From positions 1 to 7,362 of the forward strand of contig DMDP01000132.1 of the NCBI GenBank assembly GCA_003445475.1: a stretch of 7,362 nt of DNA, written 5' to 3'. The position numbers and the translations under genes were made by a program. Below, one piece after another: positions 5,185 through 7,362 of the stretch. The stretch comes from Peptococcaceae bacterium (GTDB lineage: Bacteria > Bacillota > Desulfotomaculia > Desulfotomaculales > UBA12532). The notes beneath the pieces were generated by a model. The model was not told where the DNA came from, did not search any database, and saw nothing but the letters and a program-made list of their open reading frames with translations. How positions within the stretch are numbered: position 1 is the stretch's first letter; each line of letters opens with the position of its first letter.

Positions 5185-6636
5185 TTGTCCCTCGCGCACG
5201 CCTACCGCGACAGCAGGCTCGGCCGGGCAAGTAGCGCGCTGCGCCGGTTCTGGCAGCAGAGCGGCATCGCGCGCTGGCTGGCGGGCGAGCCGGCCTGGAC
5301 CGCCCCTGACACCCTGCGCAGCACCGCGTTAGCCCGCGCCCTCACGTGTGTCTTTGCCAGGCTCCGGCTCCCGGCCTTCCGCCCCGCCGTCGACGCCAGC
5401 CGCGCCCTGCCCTTCATCGCCGCCCGCGCTTGGCTGTTGCTCGTTGCCGTTATGGGGTACGCCGTTATCGACTTCGCCCTGCGCAACGGCCCCCTTGCCG
5501 GCGGTGCCGCCGCCAGCTTCTGGGACGAAATGCTTCTGGCCGCCGGACTGGCCCTGCTGCTCGCGCGCCTGGCCTGCCGCGGCCTCCAAACCTATCGGTA
5601 CACGGCGCTCGACATCCCTATCCTGTTCTACATCGGCGTGTTCACTTTTTTGTTCCTCGTCCGTTCGCCCGAAACGGCCATCGGCCTGGAGGGCGTCCGG
5701 GTTTATACAGAGTACGTTCTGTGGTACTTCCTGGCCACCCAACTTTGCGACCGGCGCGGGCAGGCGCAGGTCCTGGCCACGGTCCTGGTGGGCATAACCA
5801 CGCTCATAGCGCTCTACGGCATCGTCCAGTATGTTGTAGGTGTGGAGATACCGGCCACGTGGGTCGACCAGGCCGAAGCCGGCGTGCGGACGCGTGTTTT
5901 TTCCATCGTCGGCAGCCCGAACGTCCTGGGGAGCCTGCTCACCATGGTGCTGCCGCTCGGTCTTGCCGGTTTCTTGACCGCCTCCGGCCTGCGCACCCGC
6001 GCCGCTTACGGCGCCGCCTCTGCCGTCATGGCCCTCTGCTTGCTCTTCACCTTTTCCCGCGGCGCCTGGCTGGCTTGCTTCGCCGCCCTCCTCGCCTTCG
6101 GTCTGCTTTACGAGCTGCGCGTGCTACTCGCCCTCGGCGCCGCCGCCCTGGGCGTCCCCGTTCTTGTCCCGGACGCGGTCGCCCGCGTGACCTACCTCTT
6201 CTCGTCCGCCTACCTGGCCTCCAGTGTGCGGGCGGGGCGCCTGGCCCGCTGGCAAATGGCCGTCGAAAGGATCAAGGCGCACCCGCTGGCCGGCGAAGGG
6301 TTCGGACGCTTTGGCGGCGCCGTGGCCACCCGGGCCATACCGGGCAGCTTTTACGTGGACAACTTCTACCTGAAGACCGCCGCGGAAGGCGGGCTCATCG
6401 CGCTGGGCACCCTGCTCTGGTTGTTCGTAACGGCCGTCCGCGCCGGGTACAGGGCCGTTATCGAGGCCGGCACCCCGCAGACCCGCGCCCTGGCCGCGGC
6501 CATCCTCAGCGGCCTCCTGGGGGTTCTCCTCCACAACGCCGTGGAGAACATTTTCGAGGTGCCCATGATGGTCACCCTCTTCTGGACTCTTCTCGGCATC
6601 CTGGTCGTGCTTCCGCGGCTGCCGGAGCGACCCTAG
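5185..6636 (+). CDS. O-antigen ligase/polymerase (Wzy/WaaL-like) integral membrane protein
   Basis: This 483-residue polytopic protein belongs to the O-antigen ligase/polymerase superfamily, which joins or polymerises undecaprenyl-linked glycans at the outer membrane face. An N-terminal soluble, Arg-rich extension of about 80 residues is followed by about ten or more hydrophobic helices (from about 80 to 478). Family features are RVFSIVGSPNVLGSLL (237-252), FTFSRGAWL (288-296), the long external loop with RLARWQMAVERIKAHPLAGEG and GRF after it (352-376), DNFYLKTAAEGG (392-403) and HNAVENIFEVP (450-460). The family's functional Arg and His residues lie in these stretches. Start is TTG, supported by GGGAGG and a strong promoter upstream. 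In a single-membrane Bacillota host the substrate would be a wall or capsule glycopolymer rather than LPS. Ligase and polymerase cannot be separated by sequence. It is monocistronic, and its TAG overlaps the stop of the next, opposite-strand gene. Confidence 0.9.
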   Translation: MSLAHAYRDSRLGRASSALRRFWQQSGIARWLAGEPAWTAPDTLRSTALARALTCVFARLRLPAFRPAVDASRALPFIAARAWLLLVAVMGYAVIDFALRNGPLAGGAAASFWDEMLLAAGLALLLARLACRGLQTYRYTALDIPILFYIGVFTFLFLVRSPETAIGLEGVRVYTEYVLWYFLATQLCDRRGQAQVLATVLVGITTLIALYGIVQYVVGVEIPATWVDQAEAGVRTRVFSIVGSPNVLGSLLTMVLPLGLAGFLTASGLRTRAAYGAASAVMALCLLFTFSRGAWLACFAALLAFGLLYELRVLLALGAAALGVPVLVPDAVARVTYLFSSAYLASSVRAGRLARWQMAVERIKAHPLAGEGFGRFGGAVATRAIPGSFYVDNFYLKTAAEGGLIALGTLLWLFVTAVRAGYRAVIEAGTPQTRALAAAILSGLLGVLLHNAVENIFEVPMMVTLFWTLLGILVVLPRLPERP

Positions 6637-7070
6637 GATTTAACCTCCGCCTCACCTCTCACCATCACCCAGAGCCTGGTGAGCGCCTTCAATCCGCGCC
6701 CGTCGGAAGCGGGGACGGATATCAGGTGATTCAAGGGGACGGTCCGGCCCGCCTTAATGTTAACCCCTCCTGTGAGATCCGGGACGCCGTTCCCCGTGGG
6801 GTCCACCACGACGGCGCGGCCGTTGGCCGGCGCCCGCACCACGAACTCGGTCCCGGCCTGGCAGATCATGGTCTGCCCCGGTTCGAGCACCACCTTACGC
6901 CATTGAACGTACTTTTCGACAACCTGCTCGCGGACCCACCCCGCCGTAACCAGCGGGTCCTGCAGCGTCCCCGGCCCCGCCTGGCTCTGCCCGTAGGCGT
7001 ACCCGGCGCCCAGGAGCACGCCGCCGCAGACCGCGGTGATCAAAAACCGCCTCCAGCCCTGAAAACGCAC
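6633..7070 (-). CDS. Small exported protein of unknown function, downstream of csaB
   Basis: A 145-residue protein with a basic N-terminus and a hydrophobic signal or anchor segment (about 9-27, ending in AYG), then a compact domain expected outside the membrane. Visible blocks are DPLVT (38-42), AGTEFVVRA (72-80), VPDLTGG (96-102), VPLNHLISVPASDGRG (111-126) and WVMVRGE (134-140). From memory, short uncharacterised Bacillota proteins share this DPLVT ... AGTE ... NHL ... DGRG ... VRG pattern, but I know no function and no catalytic site is apparent. The GTG start is set by AGGAGG (7083-7078) at 7-nt spacing. It begins 29 bp after the csaB-like stop, so it is probably in the same operon. Its stop codon shares a CTAG with that of the convergent Wzy-like gene. 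A secreted wall-associated or glycan-binding role is a guess from context. Confidence 0.85.
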   Translation of the reverse strand: MRFQGWRRFLITAVCGGVLLGAGYAYGQSQAGPGTLQDPLVTAGWVREQVVEKYVQWRKVVLEPGQTMICQAGTEFVVRAPANGRAVVVDPTGNGVPDLTGGVNIKAGRTVPLNHLISVPASDGRGLKALTRLWVMVRGEAEVKS

Positions 7071-7077
7071 TTTTAGG

Positions 7078-7083
7078 CCTCCT
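7078..7083 (-). promoter_or_regulatory. Ribosome binding site fixing the GTG start of the small exported protein
   Basis: AGGAGG on the minus strand lies 7 nt before the GTG at 7070. It is in the 29-bp gap after the csaB-like stop codon, as expected for a downstream operon gene. Confidence 0.75.
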
Positions 7084-7099
7084 CGATTCGTTCTTTGCG

Positions 7100-7362
7100 T
7101 TAAGATTCGCCGTCAATCTCCTTATCCCTGTAAGAGAAGGGATCTTCTAGCAGCGCCGCCACCATCGCGGCGTTGGCCTCCGCCTGCCGGCGCAACGCTT
7201 CCACCCGCGCCCGCAGTGTGGTCCGCAGCGTCGCGCCCCGGGCGGCCAGTTCACGCACCCGCGCTTCGAGCCGCGCCGCCGTAACCCTGGCCAGGTCCTC
7301 CGCCGGCCCCATCCCCACCTGCTCTAGAAAGCGGTGCACCTTCGGGTCGTACCCCAGGCCGA
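7100..7362 (-). CDS. csaB: Polysaccharide pyruvyl transferase, CsaB-like, C-terminal fragment
   Basis: The open frame continues past the right edge; 87 residues are visible to the TAA at 7102-7100. It opens GLGYDPKVHRFLEQVG, which matches the YDPKVxxFL stretch near the end of CsaB-type pyruvyl transferases. The remainder is an Arg/Ala/Leu-rich helical tail ending LEDPFSYRDKEIDGES, similar in style to the C-terminal helix of that family. CsaB adds ketal pyruvate to secondary wall polysaccharide, the group recognised by SLH domains of S-layer proteins. A GTG at 7339 could be mistaken for a start, but the frame is open and family-like upstream of it, so it is internal. The small exported protein follows 29 bp downstream. 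With only the last part visible the assignment is good but not certain; another GT-B-fold polysaccharide enzyme is the alternative. Confidence 0.7.
   Translation of the reverse strand, partial: GLGYDPKVHRFLEQVGMGPAEDLARVTAARLEARVRELAARGATLRTTLRARVEALRRQAEANAAMVAALLEDPFSYRDKEIDGES

Noticed and set aside
3923..5332. Long plus-strand open frame of 469 codons opposite the GT4 gene
   Set aside because: Antisense shadow rich in His, Arg, Gln and Pro with no recognisable fold; GT4 on the minus strand explains the stretch.
5346..7076. Long plus-strand open frame of 576 codons overlapping the Wzy-like gene
   Set aside because: Its translation is Arg/Pro/Gly/His-rich without domains, and it lies in another frame of a gene with clear family motifs; it is a GC-rich shadow.
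7100..7339. A separate 79-residue gene starting at GTG 7339
   Set aside because: The frame stays open to the window edge and reads GLGYDPK upstream, matching the CsaB-type C-terminus, so this is the end of a larger gene.

Overview
The window looks like the chromosome of a GC-rich Bacillota, most likely a clostridial or Peptococcaceae-type anaerobe. The evidence is strong AGGAGG-type ribosome binding sites, frequent GTG and TTG starts, sigma-A style promoters, and a gene set typical of a single-membrane S-layer cell wall: a LytR-CpsA-Psr (LCP) ligase, a CsaB-type pyruvyl transferase, a DUF4330 protein and a Wzy/ligase membrane protein. The genus is inference only; no rRNA or other marker gene is present.

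The layout is a dense block of eight genes plus one fragment, in five units of alternating strand. (1) Minus strand, 1993 down to 1: LCP transferase, then fabZ (6 bp gap), then after a 136 bp gap with its own promoter the start of a MraY/WecA-family phosphoglycosyltransferase, cut by the left edge. (2) Plus strand, 2086-2586: a DUF4330 membrane-anchored protein, divergent from the LCP gene. (3) Minus strand, 5098 down to 2607: a GT4 glycosyltransferase followed by a nucleotide-sugar dehydrogenase. (4) Plus strand, 5185-6636: a polytopic O-antigen ligase/polymerase-like protein with a near-consensus promoter. (5) Minus strand, 7362 down to 6633: the C-terminal end of a CsaB-like polysaccharide pyruvyl transferase, cut by the right edge, then a small exported protein of unknown function.

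Together the genes read as a secondary cell-wall glycopolymer pathway. The WecA-like enzyme would load the first sugar phosphate on undecaprenyl phosphate, the dehydrogenase would supply a uronic acid, GT4 would extend the chain, the Wzy-like protein would polymerise or ligate it, CsaB would add ketal pyruvate (the known anchor group for SLH-domain proteins), and LCP would attach the polymer to peptidoglycan. FabZ is the outlier, a fatty-acid enzyme between LCP and WecA. I see no clearly novel multi-gene system. The points most worth a second look are the altered catalytic loop of the dehydrogenase, the conserved-looking small exported protein behind csaB, and a perfect 9-bp palindrome just upstream of the WecA-gene promoter. 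The first ~60 bases look like degraded contig-end sequence. No tRNA, rRNA, CRISPR array, insertion sequence or attachment site was seen.
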